Source: Myxococcota bacterium (lineage in GTDB: Bacteria; Myxococcota_A; Polyangia; Polyangiales; Houyiibacteriaceae). Taken from it: a stretch of DNA of 47,636 nucleotides. Positions within the stretch are counted from its first letter, which is position 1. Every line of letters begins with the position of its first letter. Made by a program: the position numbers and the translations under genes. The notes beneath the pieces were generated by a model. It was not told the DNA's origin. It worked only from the letters and a program-made list of their open reading frames with translations, and made no database searches. This document shows, piece after piece, positions 25,848 through 34,473 of the stretch. The stretch spans positions 1 through 47,636 of the forward strand of contig JANQQS010000221.1 in NCBI GenBank assembly GCA_028284955.1. The letters are read 5' to 3'.

Positions 25848-28010
25848 ATGTCAACGGCCGACCTGACACGAAAACCAGCTCCGAACTCCGCCGGTAGAAC
25901 ATACAAACTCGGCGAACGAATCGGAATCGGGAACACAGGGTCGGTCTATCGCGCGACCATGAACGGACGCACGGTCGCGGTAAAGGTATTGCACGAAGCG
26001 CTCGAGCAGGACGCGAGGTACCGAGAACGATTCGTTCGAGAAGCACAGGCCATGCGCCGCGTGCGCCACCCCAACATCGTGGGGTTGCTCGACAGCGGCG
26101 CCGACGAAGACCAGCTCTACATGATCATGGAATATGTCGAAGGGGTTGGTCTCGACCAACTCGTTCCACCCGGCGGGATTCCACTCGAGCGTGCGGTTCG
26201 TCTGATGTCACAAATCCTCGATGGAGTAGGCGCAGCGCATTCTGTGGGCGTCATTCATCGCGACCTCAAACCGCACAACGTCGTTGTCGTACGCCGGAAC
26301 GTGGACAAGGCCATCGCCGAAAAGGCAAAGATCCTGGACTTCGGTCTAGCCAAACTTCACACCGCGTCCGACGCGGGCGCCAAAACCATGGATCTTGTCT
26401 CGGGCACGCCCGAGTTTATGTCGCCCGAGCAATGCCAAGCAAAACCGATCGACACGCGCACCGATATCTATTCATGCGGTTGTCTTTTTTACTTCATGCT
26501 GACCGGGGAGCCACCGTTTCGCGCCGATTCATTCGTCGCCGTTGTGCTCAAGCAAGTTAGCGAAGCAGCGACCGTTCCCTCGAGCCGCGTGCCATCGTTG
26601 AGCCACGAAGTTGATGCAATCTGTCTCAAGGCCATGGCGAAGTCGGTCGACGATCGATACTCGAGCGCGGCTGAGTTTCGGCAGGCTCTCGAGCGACTGG
26701 TCGGCATGCCTCTCATGGGCGTGCGCTCTTCAGCTCCTCCGCCGCTCAGCCCCGCCATTCAACAGCTCAAGCGACCAGACACGAGGGAATCGGGCATGCG
26801 GCTGTCCGCGCAATCGCCGTCCGCCGCTTCCTCTGCCGCCACTGCGCCAAGTTCCAAGCCTCCACCGATTGTCGATCGCGCCGCGAGCTCGACCCTCGCG
26901 CCGGACGCCACTTCGGGCCTTGCGGTCCCTATTGTCGGCTTGGAGACTCACCTTGATGCGCCTGAACCCGCTCCATTCAGCAGCGTTCAAGAGGCCCCAC
27001 TTGATGGTGCCCAATTTGACGAGACGCAGTTGGAAGCAGCTCCACCGGGTCGCACGCACGCCGGGATAGCAGGGAACATTTCCGCGCCTCCGCAACGGAA
27101 ACGCCGCGCTCTCATTTGGCCATTCGCCCTCGCGACGATTGCGCTGAGCCTGGCGGTTTTCGCCTATCGCCAGATTCGCACGCCAGATGAAACAGCTTCC
27201 CTTTCCACCACCATCGACGCGACCGATCTGGGTAATGCTCAAGGCATCGCGAACCGCTCGGGAACGAACCAGATCGCAAGCAAGACTCTACCTGGCCGGG
27301 AATCTCAGCATCGAAAAGATCCAAGCAAGACTCTACCTATTGACGTCGACAACGAAGAGGAGCGCGCTGCCAGACCGTCCACCCGCGACCGATCGCGGCG
27401 GACAGCCAGCCGCAAAGCGCGAAAACGCCGTTGGAGTCGCGCACGCGAGGAAACTGAGATCTTCTCCGGCTCCCCGACCGATCAACACTCCAATTCGGAC
27501 CCCAAACGCGTCGCCTCGACAACCACCATGCTTCCCTCCCCAGAGTCGACGCGACCGCTACCAACCCCCGAGCCAGCGCCAACACCAACGGCAAACGAGA
27601 AGCCCAAAGCAAGCGCGAAACCGAAGAGGCCAGCCACCTCCCGCGCTTCGACGAAAGCACCTTCACGCGCGCCGATTCTTCGTGCACGCGCGACGCTAGG
27701 CTCGGTTCGCGTTCAAGGCACTGCATCGAAGACGGCGCTCCGTGCAGCGCTTTCCTCAACGCTCCCTCGACTGGAGGCGTGTTATCGAACCGCCGCGCAA
27801 CGATCAAGAAAGGATGGTTTTGGTAGTGTTCAAGTTTCGTTTCGTGTAGACGAAACGGGAGGGGTTCGCCGAGTGCGAACCCGCGGCGCACGGCTTCCAG
27901 GCCTCAACGCCTGCGTCGCGCAGAAATTCAATCGAATCGTTGTTCGACCAGCGCCGCTCGGTATGGCAACCGCATCGGTCGTGGTTCGGTATCAAAGCCC
28001 GGGGCGTTAG
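25848..28010 (+). CDS. Membrane Ser/Thr protein kinase with AgmX-type C-terminal domain
   Basis: 720 aa. Kinase domain ~18-290: glycine loop IGIGNTGSVY, catalytic Lys in VAVKVL, HRDLKPHN, DFGLAK and the activation segment SGTPEFMSPEQ; all catalytic residues are present. A Pro/Ser/Ala-rich linker leads to a membrane segment (~425-445, WPFALATIALSLAVFAY). A Lys/Arg/Ser-rich low-complexity extracytoplasmic region follows, including two imperfect SKTLP repeats. The final ~95 residues match the AgmX/PglI C-terminal fold (LPRLEACYRTAA, GLNACVAQKF), with the paired cysteines. That fold resembles TonB-like C-termini. It probably links an envelope signal to phosphorylation. The neighbouring barrel gene starts 75 nt later. 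Confidence 0.92.
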   Translation: MSTADLTRKPAPNSAGRTYKLGERIGIGNTGSVYRATMNGRTVAVKVLHEALEQDARYRERFVREAQAMRRVRHPNIVGLLDSGADEDQLYMIMEYVEGVGLDQLVPPGGIPLERAVRLMSQILDGVGAAHSVGVIHRDLKPHNVVVVRRNVDKAIAEKAKILDFGLAKLHTASDAGAKTMDLVSGTPEFMSPEQCQAKPIDTRTDIYSCGCLFYFMLTGEPPFRADSFVAVVLKQVSEAATVPSSRVPSLSHEVDAICLKAMAKSVDDRYSSAAEFRQALERLVGMPLMGVRSSAPPPLSPAIQQLKRPDTRESGMRLSAQSPSAASSAATAPSSKPPPIVDRAASSTLAPDATSGLAVPIVGLETHLDAPEPAPFSSVQEAPLDGAQFDETQLEAAPPGRTHAGIAGNISAPPQRKRRALIWPFALATIALSLAVFAYRQIRTPDETASLSTTIDATDLGNAQGIANRSGTNQIASKTLPGRESQHRKDPSKTLPIDVDNEEERAARPSTRDRSRRTASRKARKRRWSRAREETEIFSGSPTDQHSNSDPKRVASTTTMLPSPESTRPLPTPEPAPTPTANEKPKASAKPKRPATSRASTKAPSRAPILRARATLGSVRVQGTASKTALRAALSSTLPRLEACYRTAAQRSRKDGFGSVQVSFRVDETGGVRRVRTRGARLPGLNACVAQKFNRIVVRPAPLGMATASVVVRYQSPGR

Positions 28011-28085
28011 AACCGCAACGCTCCATCTAGTCGTCGGTTTATTCACCGCAAACACTCGCTTATTTCAGTCCGAGATGAGGGGAGT

Positions 28086-29636
28086 ATGGGAAGAATCTGT
28101 CAGCAGATCGAACGCTCTTGGATTGTTTTTGGGCTGCTTGTCGTCGTTGGGTTGGCGCGTCCCACCCAGATTGCCGCGCAAAACGATCCGGCCGACGCCG
28201 GCCCGGCAGTTCCGGCCGAACTACCAAACGACGCATTCGACTCCGAGGTCGATCAACCAACACCTCCGGACAGCGTAGAAACACCAGCTCAGCCACTTCC
28301 CGATCGGTCGAACCCAGAAGGAGATTCAGAAATTGAACCGGCACCACCGGATGAGACAGAGCTCGACCAAGACGAACTCGATGAAGAATTCGTCGATGAA
28401 GAGTTTGTCGACGAAGATACACCGTTCGGAGTGTTTGAAGGCGAGGACAGCGATCGCTTGTTCCAAACTCGGCTCTATGGGTACATCGATTCATTCTGGG
28501 AGAAGGTCGGGTCGACACCCGCAGGGGTGGATGAGAACGGCGAGACGCTCACCGAATCGAACCCTCACGAATTCGACGTTCTAAACTTCAACATCATGGT
28601 GCAAGGGGTGGTCGCCGACCGGTTCCGCTACTTTCTCAATCTTGCTGCGCCGAGCGCGGGTAGCGCGACCGTCGACCAGACCGTCGCAGTCCGCAATGCC
28701 TGGGTTGAAGCACGCATCTGGGAAAACTACATCAACGTGCGGTTCGGAAAAACCTATCGGCGCTTCGGTTTGTACAACGAAATTCTCGATGCCGTGCCGA
28801 CCTTTATCGGCATTGAACCCCCAGAACTCTTCGACTCCGACCATCTGATCGTAACCCGTACCACGAATCTGATGCTGCACGGGTTGATCCCGTTCGGCGA
28901 CAACGCGTTCAGCTACGCGGTGAGCACGGGAAACGACGAACGTTCGTCGGACCAAATCCCCATCGGTTTGGACCTTCGTTTCGACATCAGTACGATGCTG
29001 CGCGTCGGCACGTCGTTCTATACGACCAGCGGCAACGCGGCGCCTTCGAGGGCCGTGGGAGACGGCTCCCCAGCCGGGGGCGTGATCAACTGGATGGATC
29101 GCGACCGCTACACGGTATTCGGAGGATATCTCCAGCTCACCATCCGAGGTCTGCTCGCCCAGGTGGCCTATTGGCAGGCAGAACACGACGCGCGCCGCAA
29201 TCCCGACGCGATCGCTCAAGTCGCCGCACAATCTGACCTCAACCCTCGCCAGCTCGCGAGATTTTTTACCGACCCGACCTCGCCGACCGCGGCCAATGCG
29301 ATTCGCAACGCGGACTACCGCGTGCAAACCTTCTACATCCGTTCGGGGTATGAGTTCAGTCTCACCGACACCATGACGCTCACCCCCTACGTTCAGCTCG
29401 ACTGGTATCGAAACCCGGAAACGGTCGCCGCGAAGGACGTGGGCGGCGACAACGAAGCGGGCCTCAGCGACGACGGCGAGTTCTACAAAGGCACGGTGGG
29501 CGTAGTGTTTCGACCGATTCCATCGGTTGCGTTGAAGGTCGATGGAAGCGGACACCTGCAGCAGTTCAATGGCGAAACGAATTTCTACCCAGAAATTCGC
29601 GTCTCCCTCTCCTATCTCTGGGAACTGGAGTTTTAG
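28086..29636 (+). CDS. Outer-membrane beta-barrel protein, porin-like
   Basis: 516 aa. Signal peptide (~1-32, ending IAAQ), a strongly acidic linker (~35-110, many Asp/Glu, including EEFVDEEFVDED) and then a barrel of ~16 strands ending in a terminal aromatic (WELEF). The region RNAWVEARIWENYINVRFGK..RFGLYNE resembles the OprP/OprO-like layout of phosphate-type porins, but the match was not verified. GAGGGGAG lies just before the ATG. The next gene, a phosphate-binding-like protein, starts 3 nt after the stop, so the two are coupled. Confidence 0.78.
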   Translation: MGRICQQIERSWIVFGLLVVVGLARPTQIAAQNDPADAGPAVPAELPNDAFDSEVDQPTPPDSVETPAQPLPDRSNPEGDSEIEPAPPDETELDQDELDEEFVDEEFVDEDTPFGVFEGEDSDRLFQTRLYGYIDSFWEKVGSTPAGVDENGETLTESNPHEFDVLNFNIMVQGVVADRFRYFLNLAAPSAGSATVDQTVAVRNAWVEARIWENYINVRFGKTYRRFGLYNEILDAVPTFIGIEPPELFDSDHLIVTRTTNLMLHGLIPFGDNAFSYAVSTGNDERSSDQIPIGLDLRFDISTMLRVGTSFYTTSGNAAPSRAVGDGSPAGGVINWMDRDRYTVFGGYLQLTIRGLLAQVAYWQAEHDARRNPDAIAQVAAQSDLNPRQLARFFTDPTSPTAANAIRNADYRVQTFYIRSGYEFSLTDTMTLTPYVQLDWYRNPETVAAKDVGGDNEAGLSDDGEFYKGTVGVVFRPIPSVALKVDGSGHLQQFNGETNFYPEIRVSLSYLWELEF

Positions 29637-29639
29637 CCA

Positions 29640-30104
29640 ATGCCTCGATGGTTGATTGCGCTCGTGTTTATCGGAATCGTGAGCGGCTCGTTGGCCCTTC
29701 CGCTCGAAATCTCTGAATCTCAGTCGCGGCCGACAATCTACGTCGTGGTAAACGCGCGCACCCGCGTTCGATCGATGAGCAAGCCGCTGATCCGAAGCAT
29801 GTATTTGGGACGCCGACTTCGTTGGAAAGATGGCCGACCCGTACGTGCATTCTTGAGATCCGTGCGTGACCCAGCAACACGAATGTTTATGGACCGGGTC
29901 ATGGGCATGACCTATGCTCGCTACCGTCGGAGCTGGACGAGCCGCCAGCTATCCGGACAAGGAATGGCACCCTCGCGCGTGTCGTCTGTGCGCAGCCTAG
30001 CGCAACGGGTAGCCACTACGCCGGGTGCTCTGGGCTACATGACTGGCAAAGAGATTCGTAGATTTCGAAGTAAGCGGATTCGTCCGGTACCCATTCGGAG
30101 ATAG
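29640..30104 (+). CDS. Small periplasmic phosphate-binding-like (PBP) protein
   Basis: 154 aa. Signal peptide (~1-19) then a short domain of the PBP-like type found in stand-alone 'phosphate ABC transporter substrate-binding' proteins: IYVVVNARTRV, a LIRSMYLGRRLRWKDG strand-turn, and VATTPGALGYM near the end. No ABC permease or ATPase gene is nearby. It sits between a porin-like barrel and moeA, with 3-nt and 1-nt gaps, so it is co-transcribed with molybdenum cofactor genes. Whether it binds phosphate, molybdate or acts as a porin partner cannot be told from sequence. Confidence 0.72.
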   Translation: MPRWLIALVFIGIVSGSLALPLEISESQSRPTIYVVVNARTRVRSMSKPLIRSMYLGRRLRWKDGRPVRAFLRSVRDPATRMFMDRVMGMTYARYRRSWTSRQLSGQGMAPSRVSSVRSLAQRVATTPGALGYMTGKEIRRFRSKRIRPVPIRR

Positions 30105-30105
30105 C

Positions 30106-31320
30106 ATGATTGACCCCGATCGGGCGCTTGAGTTGGTTCTAGAGCACGCCCGACCGCTGGATCCCGCACGCGTGTCGATTTCCAGCGCCGCTCAGCGAAT
30201 CCTCGCCGAACCCATCCTCGCCGATCGCGATCAACCGCCATTTGATCGAGCCATGATGGATGGGTTCGCGGTACGCACCGAAGACGCGGGCAAAAAGGTC
30301 AAGGTCGTCGATGAGGTTGCAGCCGGCGGAGTGCCTCGCCAGGCAGTCCAGACAGGTCACGCGATCGCGGTGCTCACGGGAGCTCCGTGCCCTGATGGCA
30401 CCGAAACCGTCGTACCGATCGAGGACGCGCGAATCGAGGATACAGAGGCCAACGGCCCCTGCGTGCACCTGCCATCCCATCTGAAGGCGGGCCGGCATGT
30501 CGCCGCGCAAGGTTCTGAGTGCGCGCAACACTCCACCGTCGTACCCCCTGGAACGTCGGTCACACCGATCGTAGCTTCGGTCATGGCATCGTTCGGCCGA
30601 ACAGACGTGCTCGTCGTGCCGCGAGCAAGAGCTTCCGTCATCATCACCGGAAACGAAACCATCGCTCCCGAAGAAGTCCCGCAAGGGGGACAAATACGCG
30701 ATTCGAACGGAACAATGCTGGGTGGTTTTTTGTCGCAAGCAGGCGCCGACGTCGTGTCGACGACCCGAGCCCCCGATCAACTCCAAGACATCGTCCGCGC
30801 ACTGCAAGAAGCGGAGCGCGCTCGCGGCGATATTGTCGTGCTTACCGGCGGGGTCTCTGTGGGAACCTACGACCTGGTTCCCAACGCGCTCGAACAGTGG
30901 GGCGCGACCATCGTATTGCACAAGGTAAAGCAAAAGCCGGGAAAGCCATTCTTGTTCGCGACATTCGGACGTCGTTTGGTTTTTGCCCTCCCGGGAAACC
31001 CGCTGTCGGCGCACCTTGGGGTTCATCGATATATTTCCCCGGCGCTACGGGTGATGACCGGCCGCCAGGCGCAGGCCTCCATCGACCGCGGCCATCTCAC
31101 CGCGCCCATCCCTGCTACAGGAGGACGCACACGCTTTCTACTCGCCCGAGCAAAGATTCTCGCCAGCGGAAGGCGTTCGATCACGATGCTTCCGAGTCGC
31201 GGTTCGGCAGACATTTTCGGCGCCGCCTCTGCCAACGCGTATATTCGCGTGGACCCAGGCGCAACACTTGGGTTAGAAGAGGAAATATCGTTCGAGTGGA
31301 TCGACTCTTCCGATGCGTGA
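30106..31320 (+). CDS. moeA: Molybdopterin molybdenumtransferase MoeA
   Basis: Inserts molybdate into adenylylated molybdopterin. 404 aa, a normal length. Motifs: FDRAMMDGFAVR near residues 45-56, PCPDGTETVVPIED, TGNE in place of the usual TGDE, LTGGVSVGTYDLV, KPGKPFLFA and ALPGNPLSAHL. Starts 1 nt after the PBP gene and overlaps mobA by 8 nt. Together with mobA and the distant moaDEA it supports the molybdopterin nitrate reductase in the window. Confidence 0.95.
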   Translation: MIDPDRALELVLEHARPLDPARVSISSAAQRILAEPILADRDQPPFDRAMMDGFAVRTEDAGKKVKVVDEVAAGGVPRQAVQTGHAIAVLTGAPCPDGTETVVPIEDARIEDTEANGPCVHLPSHLKAGRHVAAQGSECAQHSTVVPPGTSVTPIVASVMASFGRTDVLVVPRARASVIITGNETIAPEEVPQGGQIRDSNGTMLGGFLSQAGADVVSTTRAPDQLQDIVRALQEAERARGDIVVLTGGVSVGTYDLVPNALEQWGATIVLHKVKQKPGKPFLFATFGRRLVFALPGNPLSAHLGVHRYISPALRVMTGRQAQASIDRGHLTAPIPATGGRTRFLLARAKILASGRRSITMLPSRGSADIFGAASANAYIRVDPGATLGLEEEISFEWIDSSDA

Positions 31321-31879
31321 CGCGCCCTCAGCCTATATTCTCGCCGGAGGCCGAAGCAGACGCTTTGGTTCCAACAAGGCGCGTGCGCTGCTCGACGGCA
31401 CGCCGCTCATCCTCCACGTCGCGCAAGCCCTCGAACCCATCGTGCAAGACGTGACCGTCATCAGCACCATGAATGGCGCCTACGGCGACTTGCGGCTTCG
31501 CACGATCGCAGATCGACGACCGGACCAAGGCCCGCTCGCAGGGCTTGAACGAGCGCTGCTCGATCGCGAAGAGCCGAGTTGGGTTTTGCTGGTCGCGTGC
31601 GACTGGGTGGGTTTGCGCGCGAGCTGGCTGGATACGCTATGGCGCGCCAGAAAACCCGATCACGATGCGGTCGCGTTTCGCGGCAACCATTGGGAACCGC
31701 TCTTTGCGCTGTACCACACCAACATCTTGCCCCAAGTACAGCATTCACTCACCGCGGGCCGGCGCGCGATGCAAACGCTCCTCGATGAAGCGATCTCAGT
31801 AGCACTTCCATTGCCCAATGACTGGCTCAAAGCTCGCCAAGTCAACACGCCAGGCGACCTTGTTTCTGGGAGGGTCTGA
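31313..31879 (+). CDS. mobA: Molybdenum cofactor guanylyltransferase MobA
   Basis: Adds GMP to Mo-molybdopterin to make the MGD form used by the nitrate reductase. 188 aa. Nucleotide-binding start ILAGGRSRRFGSNKA (~residues 9-23), DQGPLAGLERAL (~71-82) and the metal-binding region VACDWVGL (~94-101, with CDW where CDMP is usual). Overlaps moeA by 8 nt. Its last few residues and stop codon (31877-31879) lie inside a dispersed two-hairpin repeat, so the 3' end may have been reshaped by insertion of that repeat. Confidence 0.92.
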   Translation: MRDAPSAYILAGGRSRRFGSNKARALLDGTPLILHVAQALEPIVQDVTVISTMNGAYGDLRLRTIADRRPDQGPLAGLERALLDREEPSWVLLVACDWVGLRASWLDTLWRARKPDHDAVAFRGNHWEPLFALYHTNILPQVQHSLTAGRRAMQTLLDEAISVALPLPNDWLKARQVNTPGDLVSGRV

Positions 31880-31913
31880 CCCCGCTGACCCTCCCCCGTG
31901 CGGGTACGACCCG
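31868..31913 (+). repeat. Two-hairpin repeat (copy 2), containing the mobA stop
   Basis: Hairpin 1: GGGAGGGTC (31868-31876) with GACCCTCCC (31887-31895). Hairpin 2: CGGG-TACGA-CCCG at 31901-31913. The mobA stop codon is in the loop of hairpin 1. Confidence 0.8.
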
Positions 31914-31935
31914 AGCGGGGCCCCGCTGTTTCTTC

Positions 31936-31983
31936 GGAGGGGCTGGCCGCAGCCCCTCCCCCGTGCGGGTACGACCCGCACGG
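31936..31983 (+). repeat. Two-hairpin repeat (copy 3) with compensatory change
   Basis: Hairpin 1: GGAGGGGCTG/CAGCCCCTCC (31936-31959), where a T-A pair of other copies is G-C. Hairpin 2: CCGTGCGGG-TACGA-CCCGCACGG (31961-31983), the longest second stem of the family, with the same TACGA loop. Confidence 0.8.
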
Positions 31984-32192
31984 GGCCCCCTCCCAACGCC
32001 GCTTCGCGCTGCGCGGGGGCCCCTACGCCCCCTTGCTTTCTTCGTGCGGTGTTCGCGGTGAACTGCGTTCGTTCGTGCGGTGTGCGCCGTGAGCTTCTGT
32101 GTTGTGAGCTGTTCCAACTACGTCTTCTGGAAGAGTAGCTTCGTTCTCTATCCGGACGCAGTAAACCCCTTACGCAACCAGGTCACGTGGTT
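31984..32192. other. Gene-free stretch between repeat copies
   Basis: GC-rich start, then a degenerate direct repeat (TTCGTGCGGTG twice, ~32040-32095). No credible gene, promoter or terminator was found. Together with the flanking repeats it makes a 440-nt gene-free zone downstream of mobA. Confidence 0.4.
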
Positions 32193-32263
32193 CCTGGCGG
32201 GGGAGCTTGGGTGAATCGGCGGGGTCGTACCCCGACGAGAGGGTCTGGGTGCCAGACCCTCAG
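32193..32263 (-). repeat. 71-nt two-hairpin repeat (copy 4), reverse orientation
   Basis: Hairpins at 32220-32234 (CGGGG..CCCCG) and 32239-32261 (GAGGGTCTGG/CCAGACCCTC). As the reverse complement it matches 10753-10823 at 70 of 71 positions by eye, 21 kb away. Confidence 0.85.
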
Positions 32264-32272
32264 AAAACACAG

Positions 32273-32315
32273 CCTGGCGGGGGAGCTTGGGTGAATCGGC
32301 GGGGTGGTACCCCCC
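32273..32315 (-). repeat. Partial two-hairpin repeat (copy 5), reverse orientation
   Basis: Tandem with copy 4: the shared tail CCTGGCGGGGGAGCTTGGG and the second hairpin (GGGGT-GGT-ACCCC, loop changed by one base) are present, but the first hairpin is missing. It stops just before the glycine-rich gene. Confidence 0.75.
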
Positions 32316-32319
32316 TCTA

Positions 32320-33759
32320 CTAGAGCTGATCGGCGGTGGTTTGGGGAACCCCGAGCGAGACCATGTCGGTGGTCAGCGCAGGCACCACGTGCAACTCGAA
32401 ACGCGACGGATCGGGGTCGCCGGTGTTGATCCGAATGCGACCTGCTCCTCCCCCGCCGCCGCCAGCATCACGTGCATCTTTTCCAGCTCGAGGTTCGCCT
32501 TCCGAATCGCTCCCCGCGCCGCCGCCGCCGCTGCACACCATCGTACTCGTGCCCGGCGCAGGCGTGCGTTCGGCGCGGCCGTCGGCGCCATCTTCGCTTT
32601 CTTCTTGAGAAACCCCGCAGTCGTCCGGAGTAATGCCGCGAGCTCCTGCGCCGCCGCTTACGCCGAGAAGCGCGCCAACCTCCACATCGACGGTCGGCGC
32701 TTCGAGCAAAATCGCGCCGCCGCTGCCGCCGCCGCTACCGCCGCCGCGTCCCCTCAAACCTCCGCCACCGGACGCATCCACTCGCCCCTGACTGCCGAGA
32801 AGAATGCGGGTTTGCGAAACAAGCTGCAGCGCACCGCCACCGTTTCCGCCAATGCTCCCCTCCGACGTGAACGAAGCGCCCGCGCCTCCCGCGGAGCCCC
32901 CAATCAGCGGAATCAGCGTCGGTTCACCATAGGTCGCCCCACCTTCGCCAGGTAGCCCCGTGCCATCGAAGTTACCGGTACCTCCTGGCGCGCCAGCGCT
33001 GCCGTAGCTGCCGCCGCCGCCGCCACCAAATGTAAACGGTTGGCCAGTCTGGCCCTCCAAACCTCCCCCGGGACCTCGTCCATCGTTGCGTCGCGAACCT
33101 TGAAAACCTCCCGCACCGGGGCCACCCGGAGCCGGCAACCGAAATGCAGCAACGCTCAACCTACCGCGAACTACAATGTCGCCCTCTGAAACGATGATGA
33201 GCACGTTGTCGCCCTTAGCCTGAAGCGTCGCGCCTTCTTCAATGGTGAGCGATGCCACCCGAACCACCCCCATGTCACGCAACCCGTCGGCCACCATTAG
33301 CTCGTCGAACACGATTCCGGTGGTGTCTCCGTCGGCGAGCACGCCGCGTACAAGTCGTTCAGGATCTCCTTCAGGCGACCCTCGCCACGCATCAATCCGG
33401 CCTTCGACGCTATCGAGCACCCAGGTTTCTCCGTCAGGAACCACAACGTTGGCCGTACCCGCGGGAATTGCGAGAGGCTGAGGTAGGTTCGATGGGATCA
33501 CTTGGTGGCAGCGACCCGACGGATCACAGCCAAGGGCGCAGGTCCGTTGTTCCGCACCGTCCACACACCAGACATCGTCGACGCAGCCCGGCGTGCATCC
33601 AGCGGCGTCGCCAGCGTCGGCGGAGCCACCGTCGCTTCCCGGCGCCACGATGGTCTGAAAACCCGACCGACATCCTCCGAGAATCATCAACGACGAAACT
33701 AACGAAACACTCCACAATGCGGGCACGATTACAACATATACCAAATAATCCAGTATCAA
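32320..33759 (-). CDS. Glycine-rich surface lipoprotein
   Basis: 479 aa from a TTG; a GTG at 33726 is an alternative start. Lipobox LMILGGC (~residue 30). A short Asp/Gly/Ala spacer is followed by a Cys-rich stretch (CTPGCVDDVWC, RTCALGCDPSGRC), like the cysteine-rich segments of myxobacterial surface proteins. Then comes a beta-helix-like region (LTIEEGATLQAKGDNVLIIV). Four or more glycine-rich blocks, ending GGGGGGAGRIRINTG, make up most of the rest. This layout recurs in myxobacterial exported proteins of unknown role, perhaps adhesion. It is divergent from the lipoprotein at 33803 across 43 nt. Confidence 0.82.
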   Translation of the reverse strand: MILDYLVYVVIVPALWSVSLVSSLMILGGCRSGFQTIVAPGSDGGSADAGDAAGCTPGCVDDVWCVDGAEQRTCALGCDPSGRCHQVIPSNLPQPLAIPAGTANVVVPDGETWVLDSVEGRIDAWRGSPEGDPERLVRGVLADGDTTGIVFDELMVADGLRDMGVVRVASLTIEEGATLQAKGDNVLIIVSEGDIVVRGRLSVAAFRLPAPGGPGAGGFQGSRRNDGRGPGGGLEGQTGQPFTFGGGGGGSYGSAGAPGGTGNFDGTGLPGEGGATYGEPTLIPLIGGSAGGAGASFTSEGSIGGNGGGALQLVSQTRILLGSQGRVDASGGGGLRGRGGGSGGGSGGAILLEAPTVDVEVGALLGVSGGAGARGITPDDCGVSQEESEDGADGRAERTPAPGTSTMVCSGGGGAGSDSEGEPRAGKDARDAGGGGGGAGRIRINTGDPDPSRFELHVVPALTTDMVSLGVPQTTADQL

Positions 33760-33802
33760 AACAAACTATCCTGAATCAGCATCTTTCGATAGGTTCACGC
33801 GA

Positions 33803-34465
33803 ATGAAGAAATACATCGCTCTTGGGCTCTTTTTCCTCGGATGCGGAGGCTCCGAGGAACCTCCTCGCGACGGGTCCGTGGCGCTCGACGCGGCATCAGA
33901 CGCTACGATGGCCAACGACGGAGCGATGCGCGACGGTTCGAGCGGCGCTCCGTGCTCCACACAGCCCTCCACTCTGCCGGACCTGGAACCGCGCAATGCC
34001 GACGACTTGCAGATTCGCGAAATCTCGCTCGGAAACTATATCGAATTGTTCAATCCGACCGATACCGCGATCGATTTGGGCAACAAGGAATATCGGCTCT
34101 GCGTGCCGTTTCTATACATTTCGCTCGCCACGACCAACTCCACCACCATGGTTCCCGCCGGCGGCTCTGCCGTGATCGAATGGCCATACGACGAATCGGT
34201 CGGAGACGACCCATCGGGCGACGAAGTCATCTTGTTTGCCGACAACGATTTTGAGAACCCAGACAAAATCATCGACTTTGTGTGCTGGGGGTCCGGCCGA
34301 CGCAGCAGCCGGAAAACCCAAGCCGAAACGGGGAACAAGTGGTCCGGCCCTTGCGCCGCGGAAGTGACCACGGGCGCCATTCAGCGAACGCCGTCCACCG
34401 ATGGAACAGCCGCCAACGCCTACGAAACAGATGCGCCTCCAGGCCGCGGAAACTGCACGTTTTAG
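33803..34465 (+). CDS. Lipoprotein with lamin-tail-like domain
   Basis: 220 aa. Signal MKKYIALGLFFLGC with the lipobox Cys at 14, then an Asp/Ala/Gly-rich spacer (~15-50). The core (~65-210) starts LQIREISLGNYIELFNPT, the opening strand of lamin-tail (LTD) domains, with VPAGGSAVIEWPY as a later strand. Such domains occur on surface proteins and nucleases; no nuclease motif is seen here. Four cysteines in the mature part may pair. Convergent with the TPR gene, 8 nt apart. Confidence 0.78.
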   Translation: MKKYIALGLFFLGCGGSEEPPRDGSVALDAASDATMANDGAMRDGSSGAPCSTQPSTLPDLEPRNADDLQIREISLGNYIELFNPTDTAIDLGNKEYRLCVPFLYISLATTNSTTMVPAGGSAVIEWPYDESVGDDPSGDEVILFADNDFENPDKIIDFVCWGSGRRSSRKTQAETGNKWSGPCAAEVTTGAIQRTPSTDGTAANAYETDAPPGRGNCTF

Positions 34466-34473
34466 AGCTGCGC

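Noticed and set aside
28581-29555. 324-codon open frame antisense to the barrel gene
   Set aside because: Shadow frame; no start signal or family match.
32400-33150. GC-rich short repeats as a CRISPR or satellite array
   Set aside because: They are codon repeats for glycine runs in the surface lipoprotein, irregular in length and with no spacers.
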